From positions 62,001 through 126,000 of the forward strand of contig JAXLTY010000003.1 of assembly GCA_046329815.1 (NCBI GenBank): a stretch of 64,000 nt of DNA. Reading direction: 5' to 3'. This document shows positions 25,463-35,111 of the stretch, one piece after another (within the stretch, counting starts at the first letter, position 1; every line of letters starts with the position of its first letter). This DNA is from JADJSS01 sp046329815 (GTDB taxonomy: Bacteria > Bacteroidota > Bacteroidia > Chitinophagales > JADIYW01). A program made the position numbers and the translations under genes. The notes under the pieces are model-generated. The model saw only the letters and a list, made by a program, of their open reading frames with translations, was not told the DNA's origin and ran no database searches.

Positions 25463-26071
25463 ATGAAACCTATTTTCTTCCTGATTAGTTTTTTTGTAGT
25501 TATGATTAACCACAATTCGTTTGCTGAAGAAGCATGGAAATTAGAAAAAAATAAAGACGGCGTGAAAGTTTGGACACGCAAACCTGAAAACTCCAACCTG
25601 AAAGAATTTAAAGGCGTTGGCATTCTTCAGACAACAGTAGATAAATTAGTTGCGTTCTTTAAGAAGACAGAATTATATTCTAAATGGATGTATAAAATTG
25701 CAGATGGTGGCGTGAAGATGCTCAAAAAAAATAATGAGAATGATTATTACATGCAAATTATTATGAGCGCGCCACTGATAAAAAGCAGAGAATCAATCAC
25801 ACATTTTGTGTTTCATCAGCCAGATGCTACAGGTGCTGTCACATTGACTTTAGATGCTGCGCCAGACATGCTGCCGGTAAATGATAATTATGTTCGTATT
25901 CAAAAGATGAAAGGTTACTGGAAATTTGTTCCGCTGCCAGGTGGCAAAGTAGAAGTAACACACCAGGCATTGAGTTCCGTTGGCGGTAATGTTCCGGATG
26001 CTTTTATTAATTTCGCGATTGCAGATGCACCGTTCTCTATGATTTCGAAATTAAAAGAAATGGTTAAATAG
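25463..26071 (+). CDS. Exported START-domain protein
   Basis: A 202-residue protein with a signal peptide (MKPIFFLISFFVVMINHNSFA) and a START (StAR-related lipid transfer) fold: EEAWKLEKNKDGVKVWTR, the VDKLVAFFKKTELYSKWMY helix, SAPLIKSRESI and GYWKFVPLPGGKVEVTHQ. Bacterial members are thought to bind hydrophobic ligands in the periplasm. The ligand is unknown. Its 3' end overlaps the convergent aroA gene by 8 bp. Confidence 0.88.
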   Translation: MKPIFFLISFFVVMINHNSFAEEAWKLEKNKDGVKVWTRKPENSNLKEFKGVGILQTTVDKLVAFFKKTELYSKWMYKIADGGVKMLKKNNENDYYMQIIMSAPLIKSRESITHFVFHQPDATGAVTLTLDAAPDMLPVNDNYVRIQKMKGYWKFVPLPGGKVEVTHQALSSVGGNVPDAFINFAIADAPFSMISKLKEMVK

Positions 26072-27314
26072 TTTCTACGGAAAATCCTAATTTCTTCAGG
26101 TCGTTCCAAAACAACGGATATGATTTCGCAACTACATTCGGTTCTTCAATAACTATAGATTTTGTTGCCAAACACAAAGGTGCAAACGCCATTGCCATTC
26201 GATGATCTTCATATGTTGCAATAGAAGTTACGCGATCTTTGTCGTTCGCTGTTCTTTTATTTACAACTAATTTCCAATTATTGGAATCAATTTCTAACAG
26301 CAAAGCAAAGCCCAATTTTTGCAGTTCATTATCCAGTGCAGCAATTCTGTCCGTTTCTTTAATGCGTAATGTTTGTAAACCTTGACAATTTAATTCTATA
26401 AAAGATGCCGCACAAAAAGCAACAACAGTTTGTGCAATATCCGGACATTCAATAAAATCAAAATTATACGAATCAAAATCAGGTTTACGCATTTTATTTA
26501 AAACGACTGCGTTCTCTTTCCAAGTAGTTTCCACACCGAAACTATCTGCAATTGCTGTTATCACAGCATCACCTTGTATATTTTGATTCGTTAAACCGAT
26601 CAATTCTATTTCTGCTTGTTCTGCTAAAATTGCTACAGAATAAAAATAGGTTGCAGCACTCCAATCACTTTCTACATAAAATTTTTTCGGTTGATAGTTT
26701 CCATTTTTTACAACAATCTTATTCTCGACAAAAGAAGTTTCTATACCAAAATAATTCATGATGTTCAGCGTCATTTTGATATACGGAACAGAAACTATAG
26801 TTCCAATCAATTCTAATTCCAAACCATTTTCCAACGTTGGCGCAATCAATAAAAGTGCTGTAATATACTGCGATGAAGTATCAGCTGGCAAACTGATCTT
26901 ACCGCCTTTTAATTTCTTTCCTTTGATTCGTAACGGCGGAAAACCTTCTTCGTTTTCATAAGAAATATCAGCGCCTAACCGTTGCAACGCATTAACTAAA
27001 ATTTTTATTGGTCGCTGCTGCATGCGTTCGCTGCCTGTTAATACTACTTCTTTGTTTTCTTGTGTTGCCAAGAATGCTGTAAGAAAACGAAAGGTTGTGC
27101 CGCCTGCACCGGCATCTAAAACAGTATTATCAGATTGCAGTAATTGCTGCATAAATACCGTATCATCAGCATTGGAAAGATTTTCAATCTCAATTCTGTT
27201 ATTACAAAGCGCATTAATGATCAGCACGCGATTGCTAATGCTTTTAGAACCATTTAAATGAATTGTTCCTTTTACAGATAGATTTTCAGGTGCTTGTACG
27301 AGATATTTTTTCAA
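26064..27314 (-). CDS. aroA: 3-Phosphoshikimate 1-carboxyvinyltransferase (EPSP synthase)
   Basis: The sixth step of the shikimate pathway: shikimate-3-phosphate plus PEP gives EPSP. It shows LNGSKSISNRVLI (substrate-binding SKS), DAGAGGTTFRFLTAFLA, LPADTSSQYITALLL and RIKETDRIAAL near the C-terminus. 416 residues is typical. Making aromatic amino acids beside a tryptophan-degrading cluster suggests growth on both free tryptophan and minimal media. It overlaps the convergent START gene by 8 bp. Confidence 0.96.
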   Translation of the reverse strand: MKKYLVQAPENLSVKGTIHLNGSKSISNRVLIINALCNNRIEIENLSNADDTVFMQQLLQSDNTVLDAGAGGTTFRFLTAFLATQENKEVVLTGSERMQQRPIKILVNALQRLGADISYENEEGFPPLRIKGKKLKGGKISLPADTSSQYITALLLIAPTLENGLELELIGTIVSVPYIKMTLNIMNYFGIETSFVENKIVVKNGNYQPKKFYVESDWSAATYFYSVAILAEQAEIELIGLTNQNIQGDAVITAIADSFGVETTWKENAVVLNKMRKPDFDSYNFDFIECPDIAQTVVAFCAASFIELNCQGLQTLRIKETDRIAALDNELQKLGFALLLEIDSNNWKLVVNKRTANDKDRVTSIATYEDHRMAMAFAPLCLATKSIVIEEPNVVAKSYPLFWNDLKKLGFSVETI

Positions 27315-27373
27315 AAGCAGTTACATTTTAAATCAATAAGGTTTCTCGCTGCACGCGGAAATGGCTGAAATGA

Positions 27374-27586
27374 TTATTTAAATTTTTCTTTGTTGAGTTT
27401 CCATACAACCATCACACCGCCAATTGTAACAAATGGAAACGCTAACAGATACAAGATACCTGTGTTCAAACTTCTTGCATATTCAGAATGTGATGCAGAT
27501 GCTTTACACATTGGACATTGAGCCATTATATCTGTTGCGAAAGCAACCAATATAAGCATCAATACAAATGGAATTATCTTTTTCAT
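27374..27586 (-). CDS. Small membrane protein with CPMC motif
   Basis: A 70-residue protein beginning MKKIIPFVLMLILVAFATDIMAQ (export signal), then CPMCKASASHSEYARSLN and one membrane helix (GILYLLAFPFVTIGGVMVV) with a short basic tail. The start at 27586 is chosen because the upstream in-frame extension lies inside the DUF420 gene. Similar small CPMCK proteins follow oxidase genes in other Bacteroidota. The CxxC could serve in copper or thiol handling for oxidase assembly, but that is inferred. Confidence 0.7.
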   Translation of the reverse strand: MKKIIPFVLMLILVAFATDIMAQCPMCKASASHSEYARSLNTGILYLLAFPFVTIGGVMVVWKLNKEKFK

Positions 27587-27651
27587 AGATTTAGTAAAGT
27601 TACAAAATAAGCAGAAACAAGTAAGAAAATTATTGTTAAGAATTAGCTCAA

Positions 27652-28194
27652 TCAATAATATGGCGCCATAAAAACATACACCAAAACGCCAGTAACAGCT
27701 ACATACAACCACAACGGAAACGTATATTTTGCCCATTTTCTGTGTGATACAAAATCGTTTTGAAATGCAAATGAAAATGTTTTTAAAATAAATGGCAATA
27801 CGATCGATGATAATACAATGTGTGATATCAAAATAAAGAAGTAAATGTATCGAATGAAGCCAACACCTAAGTATTTGCTGTCTTCTGCTTTTAATGTATG
27901 GTAAATAACATATGATGTTAAAAATACTGCTGATAAGATAAATGCTGTTACCATGGCCAAACGATGCGCATTTGAATTCTTATTTTTTATTAAAAATAAT
28001 CCAATCAGCAAGCATAATGTGGTTCCTGTATTTAAACACGCGTGAAATTTCGGAAACGGACTTAAATCAATGGATTGTTTAAAATCTGGCGGCACGAATT
28101 TGAACATAGCAATCACTAAAGCCGGAACGACAACAGATACGACAGCAATTACAATATTGATGGTTTTAGTTGGTGTATTTTTTAAGAATGACAT
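27652..28194 (-). CDS. DUF420 membrane protein (cytochrome oxidase assembly-like)
   Basis: A 180-residue integral membrane protein with about five helices. It contains the conserved His-bearing segments typical of DUF420 (FPKFHACLNTGTTLCLLIG, NSNAHRLAM, ILISHIVLSSIVLPF, HRKWAKYTFPLW). DUF420 includes CtaM-like proteins needed for oxidase maturation. It lies 52 bp after the SCO gene in the respiratory cluster, consistent with a cofactor insertion role. Confidence 0.88.
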   Translation of the reverse strand: MSFLKNTPTKTINIVIAVVSVVVPALVIAMFKFVPPDFKQSIDLSPFPKFHACLNTGTTLCLLIGLFLIKNKNSNAHRLAMVTAFILSAVFLTSYVIYHTLKAEDSKYLGVGFIRYIYFFILISHIVLSSIVLPFILKTFSFAFQNDFVSHRKWAKYTFPLWLYVAVTGVLVYVFMAPYY

Positions 28195-28246
28195 GTTCGT
28201 TTATTTAATCAGGAAATATGTAGTGCAAATAAAAACACCAATGGTT

Positions 28247-28966
28247 TTATTTTGTTTTTACTTTCATCGGAACATTATAGCTTGCCAGCAATACTTTTAC
28301 AGCGTCCGTTAGTTGTTTTACTTTTACAGAATCCGTGCCGTTATAATAGCCACGAATTTGACCTTCTTTATCAATAATAGCAATCTTTTCATCGTGAATA
28401 AAATCAGTTGGTCCGCCATCGCCTTGTGTAGCTGTAATAAAATAACCGTTGCGCGCCATTTTATAAAGATCCTTTTTATCACCAGTCAACAGCCACCAGT
28501 TTTTAGAGCTGATATTATTATCAACAGCATATTGAAATAGTTGTTTTACAGAATCTGTTTGTGGATCTACCGTGTGAGAAAGAATCTGTACATCAGGTTC
28601 ATCATTAAATTCCTGTTGTACTCTTTTCATGTTCTGATGCATCGGAATACAAATAGACCTGCAAGTGGTAAAGAAAAAATCAACTAATAAAATCTTGCCA
28701 CGCACACTGTCTTTGGTGATGGTATCGCCTAGCTGGTTGACAAATTTGAAATCCGGAATTTGAAAATAAGCTGTGTCTGTAAATTTATTTCCTTTTGAAT
28801 CTTCGTTTGTAAATGGAGTTCGAGGTCCATAAATTGGCAACACATTATGTGTATCCAGTTTAGGTGCACCTTTGTGAATTTGCATGAAGACCAATAAAAA
28901 TACTATTGGAAAAACAAACAAAAGTAGTATTGATAATAAAAACGGTTTTTTAGATAACGATGCCAT
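28247..28966 (-). CDS. SCO1/SenC-family copper chaperone
   Basis: A 239-residue membrane-anchored thioredoxin-fold protein that helps load copper into the CuA site of oxidase subunit II. It has an N-terminal anchor (PFLLSILLLFVFPIVFLLVF), copper-binding cysteines in FFTTCRSICIPMH (CxxxC), and a distal His in DFIHDEKIAIID. Its target is the ctaC product encoded in the same cluster. Confidence 0.93.
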   Translation of the reverse strand: MASLSKKPFLLSILLLFVFPIVFLLVFMQIHKGAPKLDTHNVLPIYGPRTPFTNEDSKGNKFTDTAYFQIPDFKFVNQLGDTITKDSVRGKILLVDFFFTTCRSICIPMHQNMKRVQQEFNDEPDVQILSHTVDPQTDSVKQLFQYAVDNNISSKNWWLLTGDKKDLYKMARNGYFITATQGDGGPTDFIHDEKIAIIDKEGQIRGYYNGTDSVKVKQLTDAVKVLLASYNVPMKVKTK

Positions 28967-28984
28967 TAGTAAAAAGTAAACAAA

Positions 28985-29314
28985 TTACTTCACCAGGTAA
29001 AGCAATTTGTGCAAATAATTTCCTTCCACTCCAAATGCAATAATAGCCCAAAGCAAGAAGAATAATGGCAAACCTAAAGACAACATAAAAACACGTTTTT
29101 CATATTTCAAGTGCATAAATTCACCGATAATAAAGAATGCTTTCGCTATAGATGCAATTGCGTAAAACGGATTCATTACCCATTTTGGCAAATGAGGTCC
29201 TAAGATTAAAGCTGCTGCAACTTCTACTACTGTAACAATTGATAAAATAATAGTTACTTTCCAAACACCGGCAACCTGTGCTTTATATTCTTCGTCTGTT
29301 AGATGTTCGCTCAT
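28985..29314 (-). CDS. Cytochrome c oxidase subunit IV-like protein
   Basis: A 109-residue protein with three predicted membrane helices (IILSIVTVVEVAAALIL, FYAIASIAKAFFIIGEFMHL, LGLPLFFLLWAIIAFG). The EFMHLKYE segment is typical of bacterial oxidase subunit IV (CtaF/CyoD-like). A stabilising role in the oxidase is likely. It follows the subunit III genes. Confidence 0.85.
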   Translation of the reverse strand: MSEHLTDEEYKAQVAGVWKVTIILSIVTVVEVAAALILGPHLPKWVMNPFYAIASIAKAFFIIGEFMHLKYEKRVFMLSLGLPLFFLLWAIIAFGVEGNYLHKLLYLVK

Positions 29315-29365
29315 TTTTTAATTTTTTGAATTATAGAATTGTATAATACAGATTTTAGTTTTTGA

Positions 29366-30124
29366 TTACATTAAGTAGAAAGCTAAGAATACGAACACCC
29401 AAACTAAATCTACAAAGTGCCAGTATAAACCTAATTTTTCAATCATTTCGTAGTGACCGCGTTTTTCAAAAGTTCCATTTGCAGTAGCAAAGAAACCCCA
29501 AATATTTAAGCAAACACCTGTAAAAACGTGGAAACCATGAAAACCCGTGATACCGAAAAATAATGCACCAAAAGCAACTGGTCCGGGTGAGAATAACGGT
29601 TTTCCTTGTTCATGTATGTTCCAAAGTGTTGTTAAACCATTTTTTCCTTCATAAAATACGTTATAAAAAGGACGCATACCTTCATGTAACAAGTGATTCC
29701 ATTCCCACGCCTGGCAACCTAAGAAAGCTGCGCCGCCAACAATTCCCCAAATCATCCAGAACATAACGCCTTTTTTATTCATGCGGTGACCTTCCTGTAC
29801 TGCACGTACAACGAAAACCGAACTCATAATCAAGATAAATGTCATAATAGATACGAAACCCATTGGTATTCTGTGATGTCCCATAAATGGCATGGCATTA
29901 AACACATCATTTGGATTTGGCCACCATTTATGACCTAGTCTTAAACATGCATAAGCAATCAAGAATGCTGAGAAAGTAAATGCATCTGATAATAAAAAAT
30001 ACCACATCATGGTTTTTCCATAACTAATATTCATCGGCGATTTTTCACCACCTTCACCGTTATCCGGTGTTGGTAATAGATGATCCGTATGATGCTGTTC
30101 TGTTATTTCTAATACTTCTGCCAT
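29366..30124 (-). CDS. Cytochrome c oxidase subunit III (copy 1)
   Basis: A 252-residue multi-helix membrane protein. It has LSDAFTFSAFLIAYACLR, the GITGFHGFHVFTG motif and the C-terminal KLGLYWHFVDLVWVFVFL, standard for heme-copper oxidase subunit III. The N-terminus carries a polar extension. It is one of two adjacent subunit III genes. The paired arrangement is usual in Bacteroidota ACIII-oxidase clusters. Confidence 0.92.
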   Translation of the reverse strand: MAEVLEITEQHHTDHLLPTPDNGEGGEKSPMNISYGKTMMWYFLLSDAFTFSAFLIAYACLRLGHKWWPNPNDVFNAMPFMGHHRIPMGFVSIMTFILIMSSVFVVRAVQEGHRMNKKGVMFWMIWGIVGGAAFLGCQAWEWNHLLHEGMRPFYNVFYEGKNGLTTLWNIHEQGKPLFSPGPVAFGALFFGITGFHGFHVFTGVCLNIWGFFATANGTFEKRGHYEMIEKLGLYWHFVDLVWVFVFLAFYLM

Positions 30125-30141
30125 TGTTTAGCTTTATTCGA

Positions 30142-30780
30142 TTAGTGATTAAAATTTAAATATAAGAAAATGAATAAGTACAACCACAACAAACCCATAA
30201 AGTGCCAATACATGGATAATAAATCTGTTCTGATTGTAAATTTTCCTTTTTCAGAATTCTCTAATTCTGTTATGATTTCATTACCGGTTTGTTGGCGTAA
30301 TTTCAAGAATGAACGAATTGTTGCAATAAGCATAAATAACAAACCGCCAATTACATGTAATGCGTGAAATGCTGTAATTACATAGAAAAATGGTCCTGCC
30401 GGATTTGGATTAAATGCCAAATAAACACCTTGATTCGTTAATTGCGTCCAACCTGTTACCTGGAAAACACAAAATAAAATTCCCAGTATTAATGTAGTCA
30501 GCAAACCAATTGCTGTCATTATTTTGTTTCCTTTTTTATTAGAAATATGTGCTACAATCAAAGTTGCACTACTCAATAAGATCATCAATGTTGAAACATT
30601 AAAAATTGCAGGCATTGTAAAAGCCGTCCATGCTCCACCTGCACCTTTGCGAACAATAAATGCACTGGTGAAACCACCAAACGTCATCATTATAGATACA
30701 ATAGACAACCACATCGTAAAACGCTGTGCACCTTGATTGCCCAATTTCATTGTATTGTTATATGTCGTTGCTACGTTCAT
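30142..30780 (-). CDS. Cytochrome c oxidase subunit III (copy 2)
   Basis: A 212-residue membrane protein of the same family as its neighbour, with FTMWLSIVSIMMTFGGFTSAF, FYVITAFHALHVIGGLLF and SMYWHFMGLLWLYLF. It is shorter, with fewer terminal extensions. Its start abuts the end of ctaB (shared base at 30780), so the two are likely coupled. Confidence 0.92.
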   Translation of the reverse strand: MNVATTYNNTMKLGNQGAQRFTMWLSIVSIMMTFGGFTSAFIVRKGAGGAWTAFTMPAIFNVSTLMILLSSATLIVAHISNKKGNKIMTAIGLLTTLILGILFCVFQVTGWTQLTNQGVYLAFNPNPAGPFFYVITAFHALHVIGGLLFMLIATIRSFLKLRQQTGNEIITELENSEKGKFTIRTDLLSMYWHFMGLLWLYLFIFLYLNFNH

Positions 30781-31685
30781 TATATTTTATCCAATACTAA
30801 ACTTAAGAAAACAACCGGTAGATAAATAAACGATGCGAACATTAATTTACGTGCGCTTTTATCTGTCAAATCTGTAGCCAATTGAATTCCTGCTGTTAAA
30901 AAATACATTCCTGTAATCAATACTATTATCAATGAAACAATTCCTGAAATATGCAGCATAAATGGCAAAGTGCTTACTAACAATAATCCAATTAAATATG
31001 GAATATTTTGTAAAGCAGTATTGCGTGTTTTTCCATTTTGTGATGGCAGTAAAAAATATCCTGCTTTCTTATAGTCTTCGTCTAATAACCAAGCGATAGA
31101 CCAAAAATGCGGTATTTGCCAAAAGAACTGAATAGCAAATAAAATAATACCTACCAATCCAATAGTGCCTGTTGCCGCTGTGTAACCAATCAACAATGGA
31201 ATAGAACCAGGAATCGCACCAATAAATACTGCAATTGGACTGATTCTTTTAAATGGTGTATAGATGAAAGCATAAGAAATCAAAGCCAAAGCGCCTAATA
31301 AACCACTGATCGCATTAAAATAAAAACCTAAAATCAATATTCCGCTTACACCTGTAATTCCTGCAATGATATATGCTTCTACTAATTTCATTCTGCCAGC
31401 AGGCAAAGGACGATTTTGCGTTCTTGCCATCAATTTATCCAAATCTTTTTCAATGATTTGATTTACCGTATTAGATGATGCCGTTACTAAAAAACCACCA
31501 AGGCAAAGCATTAAAATATTTGACCAAATAATTGTTGATTCAACTGCTAATAAATATGCCATTGCAGCCGAGAAAACGACTAACAAAGATAATCTCAATT
31601 TAGTCAACTCCATGATGTCTTTCATTTTTAATGAAAGCATTTTAGAGAATGACAATTGATTAATATTTACTGCTTCTGTGCTCAT
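30780..31685 (-). CDS. ctaB: Protoheme IX farnesyltransferase
   Basis: Makes heme O from heme B, the precursor of the heme a used by the oxidase next to it. It is a UbiA-fold prenyltransferase of 301 residues with many helices. The first Asp-rich motif, NQIIEKDLDKLMARTQNRPLP in shortened form (DLDKLMARTQNRPLPAG), is diagnostic, and a YTPFKR segment follows. No heme A synthase gene is in the window. Confidence 0.95.
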   Translation of the reverse strand: MSTEAVNINQLSFSKMLSLKMKDIMELTKLRLSLLVVFSAAMAYLLAVESTIIWSNILMLCLGGFLVTASSNTVNQIIEKDLDKLMARTQNRPLPAGRMKLVEAYIIAGITGVSGILILGFYFNAISGLLGALALISYAFIYTPFKRISPIAVFIGAIPGSIPLLIGYTAATGTIGLVGIILFAIQFFWQIPHFWSIAWLLDEDYKKAGYFLLPSQNGKTRNTALQNIPYLIGLLLVSTLPFMLHISGIVSLIIVLITGMYFLTAGIQLATDLTDKSARKLMFASFIYLPVVFLSLVLDKI

Positions 31686-31713
31686 ATCATTATTATGGTA
31701 CCAAAATTATTAA

Positions 31714-33534
31714 TTAATGGTCTTCTTCAGTTTTTTCTTTTTCTGTTAATGGAACATTTTGCGGAATAAAATCTGACTCATTACCTGGTCTGCTATAATC
31801 GTAAGCCCAACGATGAACTTCCGGAATATCACCATGCCAGTTTCCGTGAATACCTTCAACAGGTGAAGTCCATTCTAATGTATTTGCATTCCATGGATTT
31901 TGTGTAGATTTTCTTCCTTTGAAAATACTATAAAAGAAATTTACTAAGAATAATAACTGACCCATAAACACTATGATAGCAGCAATACTGATCATTTTAT
32001 TCATGCCATTGAAAACCGCAAAGATTTCAAAATTATTGTTCGTGTAATATCTTCTGGGAACACCCGCCAAACCTTGGAAGTGCATTGGCCAGAAAATCAA
32101 ATATGCACCAATAAACGTAATGGTAAAATGAATGTATGCCAAAGTTGAATTCATCATTCTGCCAAACATACGTGGAAACCAGTGATAAACACCAGCAAAC
32201 ATACCAAAAAATGCTGCAATGCCCATTACAATATGAAAGTGCGCTACAACGAAATATGTATCATGTAATTGAATATCAATAGTTGAGTTACCTAACCAAA
32301 TACCTGTTAAACCACCTGAAATAAACATTGATACAAAACCAACTGCAAATAAGAATGGTGGTGTAATATGTAAGTTTCCTTTCCAAATAGTGGTAATCCA
32401 GTTAAATACTTTTACTGCTGATGGAATTGCGATCAACAATGTAAAGAAAGTAAACACCGAACCTAAGAACGGATTGATACCAGCCATGAACATGTGATGT
32501 GCCCAAACGATAAAACCTAAGATTGTGATTCCTAAAATAGAGAAAATCATCGCTTTATAACCAAAGATCGGTTTACGAGCGTGCACAGCCAATACTTCAG
32601 AAACCATACCCATTGCCGGTAAGATTACGATATATACTTCCGGATGACCTAAGAACCAGAATAAATGCTGAAATAAAATCGGAGAACCACCAGCGTAAGG
32701 TTGAGCAACACCGCCAATTACGATATGAGACAAATAAAAACTTGTATGTAACGTTCTGTCAAATATTAGTAATACAACACCAGAAACCAAAACCGGAAAC
32801 GATAAAATACCTATAATTGCTGTAAAAAATAATGCCCAAACGGTTAATGGCATTTTGAATAAACTCATGCCTTTTGTACGCATGTTTAAAATAGTAGAAA
32901 CATAATTCAAACCACCTAATAAAGTAGAAACTACGAATAATACCATTGAAATCAACCACAATGTCATACCATTACCTGAACCAGGCGATGTCTGTGGCAA
33001 GGCGCTGAGTGGTGGATAGATTGTCCAACCTGCAGAAGCCGCACCTGTTGGTAATAAGATAGATGCGAACATTATTAAACCAGATATAACAAAGAACCAA
33101 TATGACAATGCATTCATTAATGGAGAAGCCATGTCACGGGCGCCGATCTGCAAAGGTATCAACACGTTTGCAAATGTACCGCTCAAACTCGCAGTTAATA
33201 CAAAGAATACCATTATAGTTCCGTGCATAGTAATCAAAGAATAGTATGCTTCAGGATTTAATTTTCCATCGGTGTACCAAGCGCCAAAAACTCTTTCTAA
33301 AAAAGGAAAGGTTTCATCTGGCCAACCTAATTGCAAACGGAAAAGCACTGAAAACAAACCACCTATTACAGCCCAAACCATACCAGTGATAAGGAACTGC
33401 TTGCCAATCGTTTTGTGATCTAAACTAAAGATATATTTAGAAATAAATGTTTCCGTATGATGATGTCCGCCGTCGTGACCATGCGAGGTTGCTGCATGTG
33501 CATGAGAATCGGTTGCTGTATGTAAAGTTTCCAT
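31714..33534 (-). CDS. ctaD: Cytochrome c oxidase subunit I
   Basis: The catalytic heme-copper subunit, 606 residues, with about 12 membrane helices. It shows the low-spin heme His in YYSLITMHGTIMVFF, the CuB His-Tyr region WFLGHPEVYIVILP, the double His in WAHHMFMAG, and HDTYFVVAHFHIVM with the last heme and CuB ligands. A His-rich N-terminal tail (HAHAATSHGHDGGHHH) precedes the core. It receives electrons from the CuA subunit encoded just upstream. Confidence 0.97.
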   Translation of the reverse strand: METLHTATDSHAHAATSHGHDGGHHHTETFISKYIFSLDHKTIGKQFLITGMVWAVIGGLFSVLFRLQLGWPDETFPFLERVFGAWYTDGKLNPEAYYSLITMHGTIMVFFVLTASLSGTFANVLIPLQIGARDMASPLMNALSYWFFVISGLIMFASILLPTGAASAGWTIYPPLSALPQTSPGSGNGMTLWLISMVLFVVSTLLGGLNYVSTILNMRTKGMSLFKMPLTVWALFFTAIIGILSFPVLVSGVVLLIFDRTLHTSFYLSHIVIGGVAQPYAGGSPILFQHLFWFLGHPEVYIVILPAMGMVSEVLAVHARKPIFGYKAMIFSILGITILGFIVWAHHMFMAGINPFLGSVFTFFTLLIAIPSAVKVFNWITTIWKGNLHITPPFLFAVGFVSMFISGGLTGIWLGNSTIDIQLHDTYFVVAHFHIVMGIAAFFGMFAGVYHWFPRMFGRMMNSTLAYIHFTITFIGAYLIFWPMHFQGLAGVPRRYYTNNNFEIFAVFNGMNKMISIAAIIVFMGQLLFLVNFFYSIFKGRKSTQNPWNANTLEWTSPVEGIHGNWHGDIPEVHRWAYDYSRPGNESDFIPQNVPLTEKEKTEEDH

Positions 33535-33562
33535 ATCTTGGATTTTGAGTGCTTTAATTTAA

Positions 33563-35098
33563 TTACTTTTTAGTTACTCGGATATCAATTCTTCTGTTTT
33601 GCTGACGACCAGCATCTGTATCATTGGAAGCAACCGGAAATTGTTCGCCGTATCCTTCTGCTTTCATACGATTTGCGGCAACGCCTAATTTTACTAATTC
33701 AGCCATTACTGCATTTGCTCTTTCGCCTGATAATTTCAAGTTAGATTCCGGTTTGCCAACATTATCTGTGTAGCCACCTAATTTTATTTCAATATTTGGA
33801 AATGCCTTCATTATTTCCGCAACATTTTTTAGCTGTTCTTGTGAAGAAGGAATTAAAGTCGATTTTCCATTTTCGAATAATAATCGATCAAAAGAAAACC
33901 ATAAATCTTTTGATACAGGTTTATCACTTTTAATAAATTCTATCAACTTTTGTTCAACACCTGCAGTTTTAGCACCTGCTAATTCAAAACCTGTTGATAA
34001 TTTATTACTAAAACTTGTTGATGTTGCCGTACCAGAGGAAGGTTCTTCTTCGGTTACTGTTCCTATGCTTTCTTGAGGAACCGTAGAATTTACTTTATAA
34101 GTACCTGCTTCAATTGCCGGCTTAACTACGGTTTCATAGTATGATTTTTTCTCACTTTGTTCAGCGTCCCATTTTTCAAAATCAGCCAATTCCAAAACTC
34201 GTACTTTTTTTTGCATATTATAGTGTCCTGAACCACATAATTTATTACAAGCTAAAACATATTCGTAATTTGGATTTTTAGTGATTACTTTCATTTCAGC
34301 AGAAGTGATCGTTGGCTTAAACCAAAACAAGGTAGGAACACCAGGAACAGCATCCATCATGATACGCATTTGAGGTAAAAAGAAATCGTGAATTACATCT
34401 AAAGCACCAATGTTAGCATATACTGTTTTACCTTTAGGCAATACCAATTCATCTGAAATATAATCATCATGGCTCGCCGGATCATTCCAATCAATACCTA
34501 ATTCATTGTCGCCATTCACCAAAGTAAAATCTCTTTTACCTAATTTTTTATCTTTTCCAGGATAACGCAATATCCATGCAAATTGTTTTCCTGTAATTTC
34601 TACTTCAACAACATCTCTCGGTCGTCCTTTGAAAACATTAAAAATAGTGTACCAACGCCAGATACCAACGCCAATCAACACCGTTAAAACGATCGCAGGA
34701 ATTACTGTCCAGACAACCTCTAACGTATTATTGTGCGGATAGAAATATGCTTTTCTGTCTTTTTTGTAATGATACTTGTAAACAAACCAGAATAAAACTG
34801 TTTGTGTAATTACAAATACAACACCTGTTATAACTAATGTAATTGAGATTAATTGTTGAACCCAAACACCTTCTTGCGAAGCAGGTTTAGGCAATATCAT
34901 ATCCTTATAAATATATGATGAAATAAGCGAATAAGCTAATATTCCGAACCCAACAAGTGAAAGAAACAAAGCACCTTTGCTATGGTCTTCCTGTTGTTCT
35001 CCATCTTTCAATTCTTTTATAAGATCTGATGCTTTTCCTATCTGCACAACAACTATGTACAGCAATATGATCGTCAGTATTCCTAATAATATAGACAT
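33563..35098 (-). CDS. ctaC: Cytochrome c oxidase subunit II fused to an OmpA-type domain
   Basis: A 511-residue subunit II. Four hydrophobic helices lie at about residues 1-20, 43-63, 82-106 and 128-150. The cupredoxin domain follows with CuA ligands His237, Cys284, Cys288, His292 and Met295 (CNKLCGSGHYNM). After a Ser/Thr/Glu-rich linker (about 305-395), residues 398-511 form an OmpA/Pal-like domain: FDRLLFENGKSTL, GGYTDN with Asp445, LSGERANAV with Arg460, and EGYGEQFPVASND. Asp445 and Arg460 match the peptidoglycan-binding pair of OmpA-like domains. Standard subunit II is about 250-350 residues. The frame is continuous, so this is a true fusion. The extra domain would lie in the periplasm. 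Confidence 0.95.
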   Translation of the reverse strand: MSILLGILTIILLYIVVVQIGKASDLIKELKDGEQQEDHSKGALFLSLVGFGILAYSLISSYIYKDMILPKPASQEGVWVQQLISITLVITGVVFVITQTVLFWFVYKYHYKKDRKAYFYPHNNTLEVVWTVIPAIVLTVLIGVGIWRWYTIFNVFKGRPRDVVEVEITGKQFAWILRYPGKDKKLGKRDFTLVNGDNELGIDWNDPASHDDYISDELVLPKGKTVYANIGALDVIHDFFLPQMRIMMDAVPGVPTLFWFKPTITSAEMKVITKNPNYEYVLACNKLCGSGHYNMQKKVRVLELADFEKWDAEQSEKKSYYETVVKPAIEAGTYKVNSTVPQESIGTVTEEEPSSGTATSTSFSNKLSTGFELAGAKTAGVEQKLIEFIKSDKPVSKDLWFSFDRLLFENGKSTLIPSSQEQLKNVAEIMKAFPNIEIKLGGYTDNVGKPESNLKLSGERANAVMAELVKLGVAANRMKAEGYGEQFPVASNDTDAGRQQNRRIDIRVTKK

Positions 35099-35111
35099 GT
35101 TCCTTTAATTT

